DNA of 64,000 nucleotides from Aplectana chamaeleonis. Taxonomy: Eukaryota; Nematoda; Chromadorea; Rhabditida; Cosmocercidae. The notes under the pieces are model-generated. The model did not search any database, had not been told where the DNA came from, and saw only the letters and a list, made by a program, of their open reading frames with translations. This document shows, in pieces, positions 10,820-21,433 of this stretch. How positions within the stretch are numbered: position 1 is the stretch's first letter; every line of letters starts with the position of its first letter. The position numbers and the translations under genes are program-made. The DNA is taken from NCBI GenBank assembly GCA_029168955.1, contig JAPDOI010000287.1, positions 186,001-250,000 of the forward strand, given 5' to 3'.

Positions 10820-11620
10820 TCCGACCCCCCCCCCTCTTTGATACATCACACCTCACGCCGTACCCTGTATAGAGGGCAGACGCGATTTCTGCGACAAAAA
10901 GTGGTTTTGCAGATGCATATCCTTTGAGATGGCCACCTTGTCTATATATCATCCCCGTGGCAGATTGACCCAAAAACTATTGAACCGCAAATACATCTCT
11001 CATCACAGTGTTGCCCTCCTTGGCTTCCATTGCACTGTGTTTGATCGAACGATAATTCTGTTTCCGTATTCAAACGTTGGGCAAAACGTGACACAGGTTT
11101 GATACTTGATTAATCTTAGAGTTCCCATGATGTGTTTTAGAGTCGCTTCTCACACACGTATGTATATCGTGAATTTCTCTGAGCACGGCCCGAAACATCG
11201 TTGTTCTGAAACTCATCCTTTCGATATGGACACACCTCAGCACTGAAGTGCTGAGGGGCTCGAATGACATTTGGGTTATGGTTGGACTTCTTACTCATTA
11301 TCGGTTACGAATAACGAAATATGATTTACGAAACTACAAAATACAGTTACGCATAGCCCTGCTGTCCGGGCAGTGACTCCATAAATGAGAGGAGCCGGTT
11401 CCGCTCTTAGCGATGGTTTGATTGATTGTAATCTGATGCACTCTTAAAAATCTCGCCGCTTCAAGCTTAAACAGTAGCAGGCGGTCGCGCTACATGTCTC
11501 TCACCAGTTCATTTGTGATGGAACGCTTCCAAATTGGTTAGTACTAGAGCCCGCACGATCCCACTAACGTACCTTACTCAACAAATTTTACGAGCGTGTA
11601 TGCGAGCTTTTTGAGTATTG
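10820..11620. other. No gene recognised
   Basis: Only short chance frames are present. The part nearest 11628 is probably the 3' untranslated end of the minus-strand CR1-type relic, because a TAAA-rich tail follows at 11628-11660. Confidence 0.5.
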
Positions 11621-12327
11621 GAGTCACTATTTATTTGTTTATTTATTTATTTATTCATTCGGTATACGTCGCATAACGCAAGCATTATATAAAAGCGAGA
11701 GTCGAATACCAAAAGCCAATGTTCAATGTGTTAGAAATATGACAGCTTATTCCCTGCTAGTCGTTTGAAAGTCTGGAAACAAAGTGGAATGAGTGGAGAG
11801 CCAACTTTCAGAGATTAAAAGAGTGCCTGCGCTCGACAAGTAAAGCTTGAAGATCAAAAAGACGCTTTCGGAATAGTATAAGAGATTTTCACTAAGCATC
11901 CACGTGTTCTAGAATGTGCAAGGCGATAAAACTTGGACCCTTTGGCCCTATCCATACCAGCCAGCATTTTGAAGATCATACAAGCGTCACTCAGTTGCTT
12001 GTGAGACTGCAGAGTATTCAATTTGAGCCTCTGATTCCTTGTTTTAGAATTTGGTAACCTATCATACGAATAGAAGCAGGTCCTAACAAACACTCTCTGA
12101 ATTAAAGTTTTCTGATTTTTTTTTCCAGTGGACCAATGTCTTTTCTCCTATATGGACAAAAGACGGAGGCTCCGCATTCAACAATGGGTCTGAAATTGAA
12201 GGCTATCTGGAGCACGCCGTCTGCATCAAAACCACACTATACCGGGAGACTGCTCCCAAAAAAAATCCGCCTGGCGACTTGAAGCGGCTCTTTATATATC
12301 AGAGCTTTGAGTGTGTTGCTATAATTA

Positions 12328-13611
12328 TTAGGTCTAGAAGTTAATTTCCGCGTTTTTTTACGCTTTTTACACTATTGAAAACTGGACATACTTAAACAAA
12401 ATTTTTATTCAAAATAATTTCCGTCATTAATAACAACCATTTCCCAGAGTTTGGGTAACTTATGGATTCCATCATAATAAAATTTTTCTGGTTTGGCCTC
12501 CACCCATTCATCGAGCCATTTTTTGACATCTTGACGATCTTGAAAGCGCTGCTCCGCTAGACCATGCGCCATTGACCGGAAAAGGTGATAATCCGACGGG
12601 GCGATGTCTGGAGAGTACGGCGGGTGCGGTAAGACTTCCCATTTGAACTCTTTTAGCGTATCCTTTACCGTTCGAGCAACATGAGGTCGAGCGTTATCAT
12701 GAAGCAATATGGCTTTTTCGTGTCGACTCGCCCATTCTGGTCTCTTTGCTTCGATTTCATGCCGCAATTGCGCTAGTTGATGTTGATAGCGATTCGCAGT
12801 AACTGTTTCGCCAGGTTGAAGAAGTTCATAGTACAGTATACCGCGTTGATCCCACCATATGCACAGTAAGACCTTCTTCCCGTGGATGTTTGGTTTTGCG
12901 GTCGAAGTTGTTGTTTCACCAGGACTAACCCACGATTTTCTTCGCTTCCGGATTGTCGTAGTACACCCACTTTTCATCGCCAGTTATGATGCGGTGTAAA
13001 GACTTTCTTTGGAATCGGTCCAACAAGATTTGTGAAGTTGTTTTCTCTGCTCTTTGTTGCGTTCTGAGAGCTCATAGGGGATCCATTTTCCTTCCTTTTG
13101 AATCTTCCCCATTGCCTTCAATCGAATAGAAATTGCTTTTGGGTGACGCCGAGAGATGCCGCGAGCTGTTCTTGCGTTTGAGCCGAATCTTGATCCAACA
13201 AAGCCTGAAGTTCTTCGTCTTCGAACTTTTTTGGCTGTCCTGGTCGATCTTTGTCCTTAACGTCAAAATCACCCGATTTGAAACGCTGAAACCATTCTTG
13301 GCAGGTTCTTATGGATGGAGCAGCATCCCCGTAAGCTTGGGCAAGCATTTGGTGCGCGTCAGTGGCTTTCTTCTTGAGATGAAAAAGGAAAAGGAGAGCT
13401 TCCCGCAAATGGCGTTTTTCCGGCACAAAGTTGACATATTCTGAAACTAAAATAATACTTTTTTTATAAGGTACGTGAAGCAAGTTATATATCAATAGAA
13501 AGCTGATAATACAGTGAGCATTATAACATAAAATTCGTTATATAAAAATAATTTTATTTTTTACAAAATATCAATAACAACAAAAACGCGGAAATTAACT
13601 TCTAGACCTAA
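12328..13611 (-). mobile_element. Mariner transposon inserted in the CR1-type relic
   Basis: Inverted repeats of about 28 bp (TTAGGTCTAGAAGTTAATTT inward, complement at 13592-13611) bound 1284 bp and are flanked by TA at 12326-12327 and 13612-13613. The size and TA target fit mariner. The encoded transposase is read on the minus strand. The insertion splits the reverse transcriptase frame right after its catalytic motif A region. Confidence 0.9.
12405..13495 (-). pseudogene. Mariner transposase, frameshifted
   Basis: The N-terminal segment (about 13420-13130) has the paired helix-turn-helix start of mariner transposases (REALLFLFHLKKKATDAHQML, SIRTCQEWFQRFKSGDF, DRPGQPKKF). The C-terminal segment (12977-12405) has LLHDNARPHVA and PPYSPDIAPSDYHLF, the second and third catalytic aspartates of the D,D34D triad. 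The first aspartate (TGDEKWVYYDN) is present near 12985-12955 but in another frame, so at least one frameshift lies between it and the C-terminal part, and another joins the N-terminal part. It could not be translated whole. Confidence 0.88.
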
Positions 13612-13839
13612 TATAATACGCACTGTAGTGCAATCTTGTGCAGAAGAAAAACGTGGTTCACCTCATCGAATGTTTTCGAAAAATCGAAATAGACAACATC
13701 GCAGACCTTTTTGGAATCAAGGTATTCGCTCCAGTCATTGATAAACTCAAGCAGATTCGTCTCCATTAGCTTTCCTAGCACAAAACCGTGTTGATTACCA
13801 GGAATACTATCGTTCATCTCAAGATGTTCCATAATGTGC

Positions 13840-15130
13840 TTCTTTGATTTTTTTTTTCGAAAATTCTACAAAAGAAAGAAGTGATGCTAATGGGTCCAAA
13901 GTTTCTACTGCCGTAGCGGGTCCTTCAAGCCGTACTATAGAATGTTTCCAAGTAGCTTGACTGAACATTAGTAACTGCTTAAAAAAGCAAAAGGGCCCCT
14001 AATAGCTACCTTCCGAATAGAGAAAAATTGATAAAATCTGGCGTGACTGATGCGGAGTTGGGCCGCTCAGTCAGCATAATATAAGTTTGATGGAAATGGA
14101 ACTAAGGGAACTGCTCCGGAGGTGAGCAAACATTGAAGAAAGACTAAGGAATGAACCCGTGGCCATTTGAGAAAATCTAAAAAATTATAAGTTAACATAT
14201 TCGCCTTGTCGACCACAAATGATGCCGTGGTCTCTTCTCTCATGCGATTATGGAATGTTCTCTGCTCATTACCAGACACTTTTTCGACTTCAAGGTGTCT
14301 ATTCCGACTAAATCAGTGTTAAGGCGGGCGACTCCAATGACTTTTCCCATTCTGACGTCATTCATGAAGAAGACATTTTCGTCCCTTCGTCGAATTTTGT
14401 TACATGTTCAATAACGGGTTTATGGTATAGTTCTGAAAACCTTTACGTTGAGTTTATTGGTTGCCTACGGTATCGGAGTATCTAAAAAAGTTAGCCGGTC
14501 CTCATTTGTGGCGTCATCGGAGTCGGGAGTGATTGATAATGTTGGTGTCCATGTGATCAACTCTAGTTTCGATTAACTCCAAGGTCATAATATTTAACTT
14601 CTTGCCTAGCTGAAACATATTCTAGACACAAGTTTCATTGAGCGTGTCTGAGGTGCGCATTCAGAGAGATTGATCTGGGTTAGGCGCACCGTTGATGAGC
14701 TCAAAAGTGCGATTCATGATTTATTCAAGAGAAGCAGGCTAAGGCTGACTTGGAAGTTTTGGAACTCCCTGTTTACCCTTGTTTTCACAGTTGAATTTCA
14801 CTAAGGAAATCCCACTACACTTTGATTTGTAATGAATGGAAACTTTTTCGCAATTGTACTACCGTATATGTAGTTTTTGAAACAAGGTGAAAAATCCAAG
14901 GAATCGCTAAAAGCTAAAAATAAATCTTGCGGGAGAATCTATTGTAGTCTTGTGTATTCTGAAGGAAACAAGTCACCAGGTGTGCAGAACGGAGCTCGCA
15001 ACTCTCTATTAGTTTAGTTATCCTAAAAAAGTAGGGTGCCTCTATAGTTATGAAACGTCTCTGTATTGGCAATGGAAACTAGAAGAAGAGTTGTGGTTGT
15101 GGCAGAATACGTGTAATTAAATATTGTATT
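13840..15130. other. No intact gene; decayed repeat sequence
   Basis: Beyond the possible 5' remains of the CR1-type relic, I see only short frames with stops (for example 14279-14067 minus, 70 codons, unrecognised) and AT-rich sequence. Confidence 0.4.
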
Positions 15131-16050
15131 AGGTTATTCTCTATAGGGACTTTGCGTTCAGAATTCAAATGTAATATGCTGGCTTTGCAGCCTAAAACGC
15201 AGAGTATTATCAATTATCTCAAGAAAAAAGCCCTTGCTAATAATAGACGCTGCAGAACGTCGACAGGATTTATATTGAAGACTGCGGTAGCGTACCCAAA
15301 TGGCACGAGACGAATCAATCAGGAATATCGCAGCTGTGGATCCGTACATAGCGAACGACAGGCGGCAAGCGTCAGGGCTTTGGAGCGTCATGCGTCAGCG
15401 CTGAAACGCTGGCGCAAGACGCACGACGGCTGGCGTGTCCGACCATGGCACATGGTTAACGATGGTATTGATAATATTAGTGACAGCCGCTACTGCCGCT
15501 ATGCCTCCACCGTCAGCGACAGGCCGGCTGCATTGGTCGCTGGCGAGTCAGATCAATAAAAAATATTGATGATGCTAACCTTAGCGACACTTGACGCTCG
15601 GACGTGTGCTATCAGTCAAGACCGACGGCTTTCGACGCCTCCATTACGAGATTAGATATTCATACTAGAAAGTTGTCCGAATATTCGTTTATTCGAATAA
15701 TATTCGAATAATTCGAATATTCGAATATTCAAAGAAGTGGATTATTCGGGTTATTCGAATAATCGAATATTCAAAGAAGTGGAATATTAGTTTATTCGAA
15801 CAATCGAATATTCTAAGTAGTGGATTATTCGAATTATTCGTTTATTCGAATATTCAAAAAAATTATTCGTTCCAACACTCTAATGCATACTGAACTTTCT
15901 TGATGGCAACTTGACACAAAAAAAAATAGCTGATAAGGTTCGGGAAGGAAAGCTCGACACTGTGTTCCTGCACGTCATCTAATTGATTCTTTTGAAGGCA
16001 AAGTTCACGATAATCTTCAATTTCGAGATTATCTGCTAAAGCGAATGCTT
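15130..16050 (+). repeat. Dispersed repeat, copy with insertions (other copy 20690-21180, inverted)
   Basis: The segment with GACGCTGCAGAACGTCGACAG and TATTGAAGACTGCGGTAGC is matched in inverse at 20900-21180. The match resumes at CAGTCAAGACCGACG (15617), and again at 15885-16050 against 20690-20860. Two interruptions are therefore specific to this copy: about 265 bp of GC-rich sequence at 15340-15605 and the TTCGAA minisatellite at 15676-15866. The translations share NRRCRTSTGFILKTAVAY, but stops elsewhere argue against a gene. Confidence 0.65.
15676..15866. repeat. TTCGAA-rich minisatellite
   Basis: Three to four imperfect units of about 48 bp combine ATTCGAATATTC palindromes with an AAAGAAGTGGA spacer. 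It is very AT-rich and would extrude cruciforms easily. Confidence 0.8.
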
Positions 16051-17140
16051 GGCCCTAGATGGACCTGAAACGACGAAAAAAGTAAGAAAAACGCACCCAA
16101 AGTACGCGAAATCCTGTACTCTCACTATGCTCCAGTAATCTCAGTGAACCTGTTTGTTGTGACAACGAAATCTTTTATGGAGCCGTCCATTAAAATTATC
16201 AGATCCCTTTTGCTCTGTTCTTTCTTTTGGACTTTAGCTATTACTGTTTCGCATGAAATATTCTTCCATTTTCGCGTGACCCCACTTTTCTCCGATCGCA
16301 ACCACAGAGAGCATGCCTATGCTACCGGACCACTACTTGAGGCCAGAGAATTATGTCACTGAAAAAAGGTGTTTTACTGCGTTTCTCGCCGCTTCTTCCT
16401 TATTTCAGTAGCCTTTTGTGGCCAACGCGGTGTTTTTAGTTAGAAAATCGGTAACGAAAACCACTGTGAACACTGTCTCTAAGAAACGAATGCAGAAGAA
16501 TGAGGCTCGTATGAGCCATTTACCATCAACATGATATTAGTACTGCTATACTTGAGAATATGCATGACGTTTTTATGCTTAGCTCTATTTATTCGCTTCC
16601 TAAATATCGAATGATGTGAATAGCAAAGACAGATGTCAACTGTATTTCACAGATAAGCAGATGGATACAAACGCACTAGTTGCTTTGTCGTTCGATGTGT
16701 AGGGTGGAGCACCAACGTAGCATTTAACAGACAGCAACAATATACTAATTAGAAATGATGAACAACAGTTGCCTTATATAAGATGCTGGGTGCAAAGCAC
16801 AGGAACATGTCTAGGCTAATGTTGGGGAATTGAGAGAAGAGATATGGGGGGAGACCGTCATTGCCAAAGTTCATAGAACATTCATTTGAACAGATTGCCT
16901 TGGCAGTGTACAGAGAACGTTGTCACGGGATCGTGTGCATTTGGCACACTGTGTAGGACGACGGTTGTTTGCGATAAAACAACAATAATAAATACCACGA
17001 CTACGATACCTCTTCTGACGCGGACTCATTCCAAGTCGTTTCAAAGGGTGATGTTGTTGGGTCGCACGTCGTGGTTCGTCGATATCAGGACGCGACTCGT
17101 TTGCGTATTAAGTTCTGGAAGCACAAGCCACACTACGATA
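16050..17140. other. No gene recognised
   Basis: Frames at 16144-16362 and 16886-17284 (plus) have no recognisable motif, and the second runs into a dispersed repeat. Nothing else stands out. Confidence 0.4.
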
Positions 17141-17390
17141 TTCAAATATTATTGTGTAGTAGATCCCTACTGTATTACACGCGCCAAGAGCAAGAGCTCA
17201 ATTTTTTCAAATAAGTTAGATATGGGCGACCACCACAGACCCGACCCCCACCGCCCACCAACACAGGCCACACCCCGTTCCTGATTTTCGAACTCAATAG
17301 TGGCTAGACGGATGGATGAATTTCACCTTAATCGTCGTTCTTCCCTCCATTGCCAGCTGTCTCCTCATTCTGGTTCGCTCTCGTGCAGCG
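17140..17390 (+). repeat. Dispersed repeat (second copy 46300-46509)
   Basis: Shared landmarks are GATTGTGTAGTAGATCCC-like, a GGCTAGACGGATGGATGAA-like stretch and CTCCATTGCC...TCTCCTCAT. At the second copy the match ends exactly where a CAGGGGTGTG transposon-like end begins (46510). Confidence 0.65.
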
Positions 17391-17521
17391 ACTGCGAATG
17401 CAGAGAAATACAGACCCGAGACAACTCGTACCCTCAAAGTGCACTCAAAGTATATGCCTTTTTGAGGAGCTATCACTCCGCTTGTAGGGGACCTTGAACG
17501 ACCTCAGAGATATAGTAAATG

Positions 17522-17735
17522 TGTTCAGCGTTTGTCCCTCTCTAAGCAAAGCATAAAATCTGAAAAATTGATTTCCTGGGTGCCCTGTGCCTTTAAGGTT
17601 ACGCGGCTAGAAACGAACTAAAATAGAATTATTAAGATCCTATATTGTCGATTCGTGCCCACGTGCACAGCTCCGCCCAAAACGATCGCTGTCTCTAGCG
17701 GAGTAGTTCAAATTCATTGACGTTCACAGGCAGAA
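17522..17735 (+). repeat. Dispersed repeat copy 2 (partner of 6137-6345)
   Basis: Same strand and nearly the same length as the first copy, with a few substitutions; it ends at ATTCATTGACGTTCACA. Confidence 0.8.
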
Positions 17736-19050
17736 CTATGTAGATGCAAATTTAACTAATAAAACCAGTTGAACAATGAAAACAAGCTCTTCTTTCAATG
17801 TTCCACTCGACGAGGACAGAAATATTCAAGCAGGTCGGCTCGAAGGATGTTGTTCAGTGATTGAATTCGAATTTCAAGCTGGCTGGCTGATGTTCTTCAT
17901 GTTAGAGATCATCGAGGCCGATGATGTGGAGTGGGCTCGTCCATCATCAAAAGACAGGAAAGTTCAGACTCGAAATTTGGCTTAAGACAGCCGTTCCTTC
18001 ACAAATTTTTCTTACAGGTCCTACTACTTCTAATCCAGAAAGGGGTTCAGAGGGGAAAAGAAGACAGGCATATTTCATCGCGACCGCTGCTTTTGAACAT
18101 TGTTCCACATAGACCTTTCCAACGGAGAAATAATTTGCAGTGGTACATAATTGTATCACTATTATGTACATTTTATTTGATATGACAATGCTTCAACACC
18201 GTGAAATACAATAGCAACAACCCATTTGCTGGAGAAAACATTTCAATAAAACTCAAAGTTTTGTTAGTAATGCGTCTTTGCGCGAAGATGCAGATGTGAG
18301 AACACAGTTCGCTCCACCATTGTTCAGATACAAAGAAATATTTTACAGGGAGAAAGGCAAAACGCTTAATAGTTACATAAAATTTAAATTGAAAAAATTA
18401 TATTTCTCCCAGTGCACCTTGAAATTCATTTGAAGGCTTGAGTACTCCCTCTTTACTGGAGAATGGATGGATGCTCCTTAGTCACTAACTGTAACTGCTT
18501 TTCACATTGTTCCCTCTATAACCATCATGCACTACTCACTCTTTCGACCTGGTTTTTTGTCTTCAATAATTTCTACTATTTTCAATGCTTTGTAATCGTG
18601 TGAAAGGAAAAATACCGGTGCTATTCCAAACACCCATACACAGTCTTTCGAAAAGAAAGGAAGGGAGCTCACCTTTCTATTGCGCGCACTGTAGGAGCGC
18701 TCTGCGTCTAATGAATGGTCCCTATCTATTCACCACGATATATGGAGCCATTCTCGACGGCTCTGGCTCAGGTCCTTCACGCTGCTTAACGGTAAAGCTG
18801 AGTATTGTATAATTTACAGACAATGGAAGAAAGCTCATGCCAATAATAAAAAAACGGACTTCACACGGTAATTGGTGAGTTTTACTAGAAGAAAAAACAA
18901 GGCCGGTAACGAACAAGTCAGAAAAGAAAAAGAAATAAATGTTTAGGGTTAGCCAATAAGTCGTTGAGGCATCATGAGGCACTCAGCGAGATCGTCTAAC
19001 TAACGACTCTTATGGCCTCTGCCCTAGCGCGACGGCTGGCGACAGTGGGC
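17736..19050. other. No gene recognised
   Basis: A 69-codon plus frame (17776-17985) is unrecognised and lacks convincing splice context. The rest is AT-rich with short frames. Confidence 0.4.
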
Positions 19051-19054
19051 AGTC

Positions 19055-19127
19055 CACAGTATCCGGACGAAGGAATCGTCATGTATGCGAGCTGACCTAA
19101 GTAAAATTCCTTCGTCCGGATACTGTG
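19055..19127. repeat. 73-bp perfect hairpin with captured loop
   Basis: Perfect 22-bp arms start CACAGTATCCGGACGAAGGA and enclose 29 bp. The loop portion 19081-19105 is identical over 25 bases to 20280-20304, inside the MITE at 20098-20569. Confidence 0.85.
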
Positions 19128-19511
19128 ATCTATTTCCACTCAGTTTGGTGCTCTATAAATTTGAACGGGCATGATTTGTCTAAAAGGAAACGGTAAGCAT
19201 TTACGTAGTTTTTCTGTCTAGAACACTCTTTGCCATTTGATATGAATTCCGAATCCGGTTTAATTTCTCAGGAGCAAAAAAACGAAAATGAAATTCATTA
19301 GGACGGGAAAGAGTTGAGTTTTTGAATGGTGAGCCTCTAATAACAAAAAAAAATCAAAGATATGTTATGGAAAATGAGCTGACACAACTAATTCGAGTAA
19401 GGAGAAAGACAATCTGCAATTTGGTGGGAAGTAGAATATGTGATGGATAGAGGTTACAAAAAATGGTGAATAAAATCTGTTATAGATGAGATGGTTACGG
19501 AGAAATACATA

Positions 19512-19748
19512 TAGTTGACCGCAATGTTAAAAGGACATGGTGCGGTTGCGGACTACCACTAAAACTACGGTAGAACCTGGCACTTTGCCAGATTTCGTCA
19601 TCGATCGGCGCTACAGCCGATATTCTCGTGAGCAGAGAGACGACGGTTGGCGCCGATCGATGACGAAATCTGGCAAAGTGCCAGATTCTACCGTAATTAA
19701 GTGCGAGTCCGCAACCGCACTATGTCCTTTTAACATTGCGGTCAACTG
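19512..19748. mobile_element. Tc1/mariner-type MITE, nearly complete palindrome
   Basis: The ends TAGTTGACCGCAATGTTAAA and the complement of CAGTTGACCGC are flanked by TA (19510-19511, 19749-19750). The arms remain complementary for about 100 bp each, meeting near 19630. No coding capacity. The TA flank and CAGT-like ends suggest mobilisation by a Tc1/mariner transposase. Confidence 0.75.
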
Positions 19749-20097
19749 TATGTTGGACTGAAAATGATTCGGAACCGCTTAACGCGGCTCAACATATTCA
19801 AACCAGTTCTGACATCTGCTCACTTGTAAAAACTTGCCAACGTACCGTTTCGTAAAATCGCACGTTTGAACTCGCTCGGAGCCATTTTCAACTGTTTATC
19901 GTTTCCCAAACATACCAACGTTATATTAATTTTTAGGAGGCTATAGACACCAACGGCTACTAATATCTGGAAGAAGCGGCGAAAAAAAAACGCACTAGAG
20001 CACCTCATTTCAGTTGCATAAATCTCTAGCCTGAAGCTGTAGTCCGGTAGCATGGAAATGTGCTCTGTGATTCTGACCGGTGAAAAATACGATTAAA

Positions 20098-20569
20098 GGC
20101 AGTGTTCACGATAGAAATCGTTTTTCTGTTTTTCCGCCTATCTTGAAAACGGCCTCATACTGATTCCAATGATGAGTCTAGAATCATACAAGACCTTCTG
20201 GGAACGAAGTCAAAAATTGAGCGAGGGAAGCATGGTGGACGAGTTGTCTGAGGCTTGTAACTTTCGTCTATTACAGCTGATGTATGCGAGCTGACCTAAG
20301 TAAAGGAAAAGTTGAGATTGGAGAGAAGAGCGGGACTATTGACCGGAAACAATCGCTCATCTCATAATCTCGCGTTTTCATTTGTTCACGTTGGAGGGCG
20401 GGTATTGCTCTTTTGGGGTTTGCCTTGCGCTCGAAGTGGCAACTTTAGGCTCTTCTGGGGCTCTTCCTGGCTCGTTTTCATGCGCTTTTCGACGTTAGCG
20501 TAACTGTGTGTCCCTCCACTACCCATTCCTATTGGAAACTAAAACACATTTTTCATCGTGAACACTGCC
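20098..20569. mobile_element. TTAA-type MITE, GGCAGTGTTCACGAT family, copy 1
   Basis: Ends GGCAGTGTTCACGATAGAAA and inverse, with TTAA at the left flank. It is closely related along its whole length to 34678-35161. No transposase. Confidence 0.75.
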
Positions 20570-20689
20570 TTTTGGCGAAAATGGTAGAATATTTCATGAA
20601 AAACAGTAATAGCTCGGATCCAAAGGGAAGAACGGATCAAACTCGCGTACTCCTTGTGCTATTTTCTTAATTTTTTCGTCAATTCAGTA

Positions 20690-21180
20690 TCCGGGGGCCA
20701 AGCAATCGTTTAAGCAGATAATCTCGAAATTGAGGATTATAGTGAATACTGTCAAAAGAATCAATTAGATGGCGTAGTCTGTCGGAACACCGAGGCGAGC
20801 ATTGCTTCCCTAATCTTATCACCAAGCACTTCTGTGATAAGTTTCCATCAAAAAAGTTCAGCTAGTTTATATCTCCTTATGGAGGCGTTTGAAAGTCGTC
20901 GGTCTCGACTGATAGCTGCGGTTTTTCCTGATTGATTCGTCCCCTGTCATTTCGGTAAGCTACCGCAGTCTTCAATATAAGTCCCGTCGACGTCCTGCAG
21001 CGTCTTTTATTAGATAGGGATTCTTTTTCAATATATAGGAATGATAATTCTCTGCGTTTTAGGCTACAGAACCAACATATTACACTGGGATCTTGAACGC
21101 GAAGTTCGTATAGAGAGTAACGTGACGCAGTGTCCAAGTACCCTCGCTACAAGCAATCTGCCGCAACCACAACTCTCCTT
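20690..21180 (-). repeat. Dispersed repeat, uninterrupted copy (partner of 15130-16050)
   Basis: Minus-strand counterpart of the repeat at 15130-16050. It lacks the two inserts found there and so shows the original junctions. The overlapping 86-codon frame is not a gene. Confidence 0.6.
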
Positions 21181-21433
21181 CTAGTTTCTGTTACCAATTC
21201 TATCCAAAAAGGGTCTTCCAAGCCTGAGTGATTCGCTTCGTGTCACAAACCTTCCAACAAAAAGGAACAGTAAAAGAGTGGAGTGAGGAGAGTCTACGAA
21301 AGCAATTTTTCTGAGGGTGATTTCCTTGACCGACACGTTCCGGCGTTCTACACGGAAGTACTTTTTGATTCCGAAACAGACTTAGATTATGCGAGAACCG
21401 TAAACATGTCTACACTGACTTACTTGACTTGAC

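Larger units (their letters stand above)
11628..14290 (-). pseudogene. CR1/Jockey-type non-LTR retrotransposon relic
   Basis: Minus-strand pieces of one reverse transcriptase can be followed. At 13832-13620 there is a segment with IPGNQHGFVLGK...TNLLEFINDW and the catalytic-motif-A stretch VVYFDFSKTFDEVNH. After a mariner insertion come a FRPIVECGASVF-like stretch (about 12200) and the C-terminal RLKLNTLQSHKQLSDACMIFK...HSRTRG stretch (12093-11854). The tract that should hold the YxDD motif is missing between these, so there is an internal deletion as well as stops. The minus-strand end is a (TAAA)n-like tail at 11660-11628, typical of non-LTR 3' ends. Sequence from 13840 to 14290 is probably further 5' remnant but too decayed to assign. 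Confidence 0.75.
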
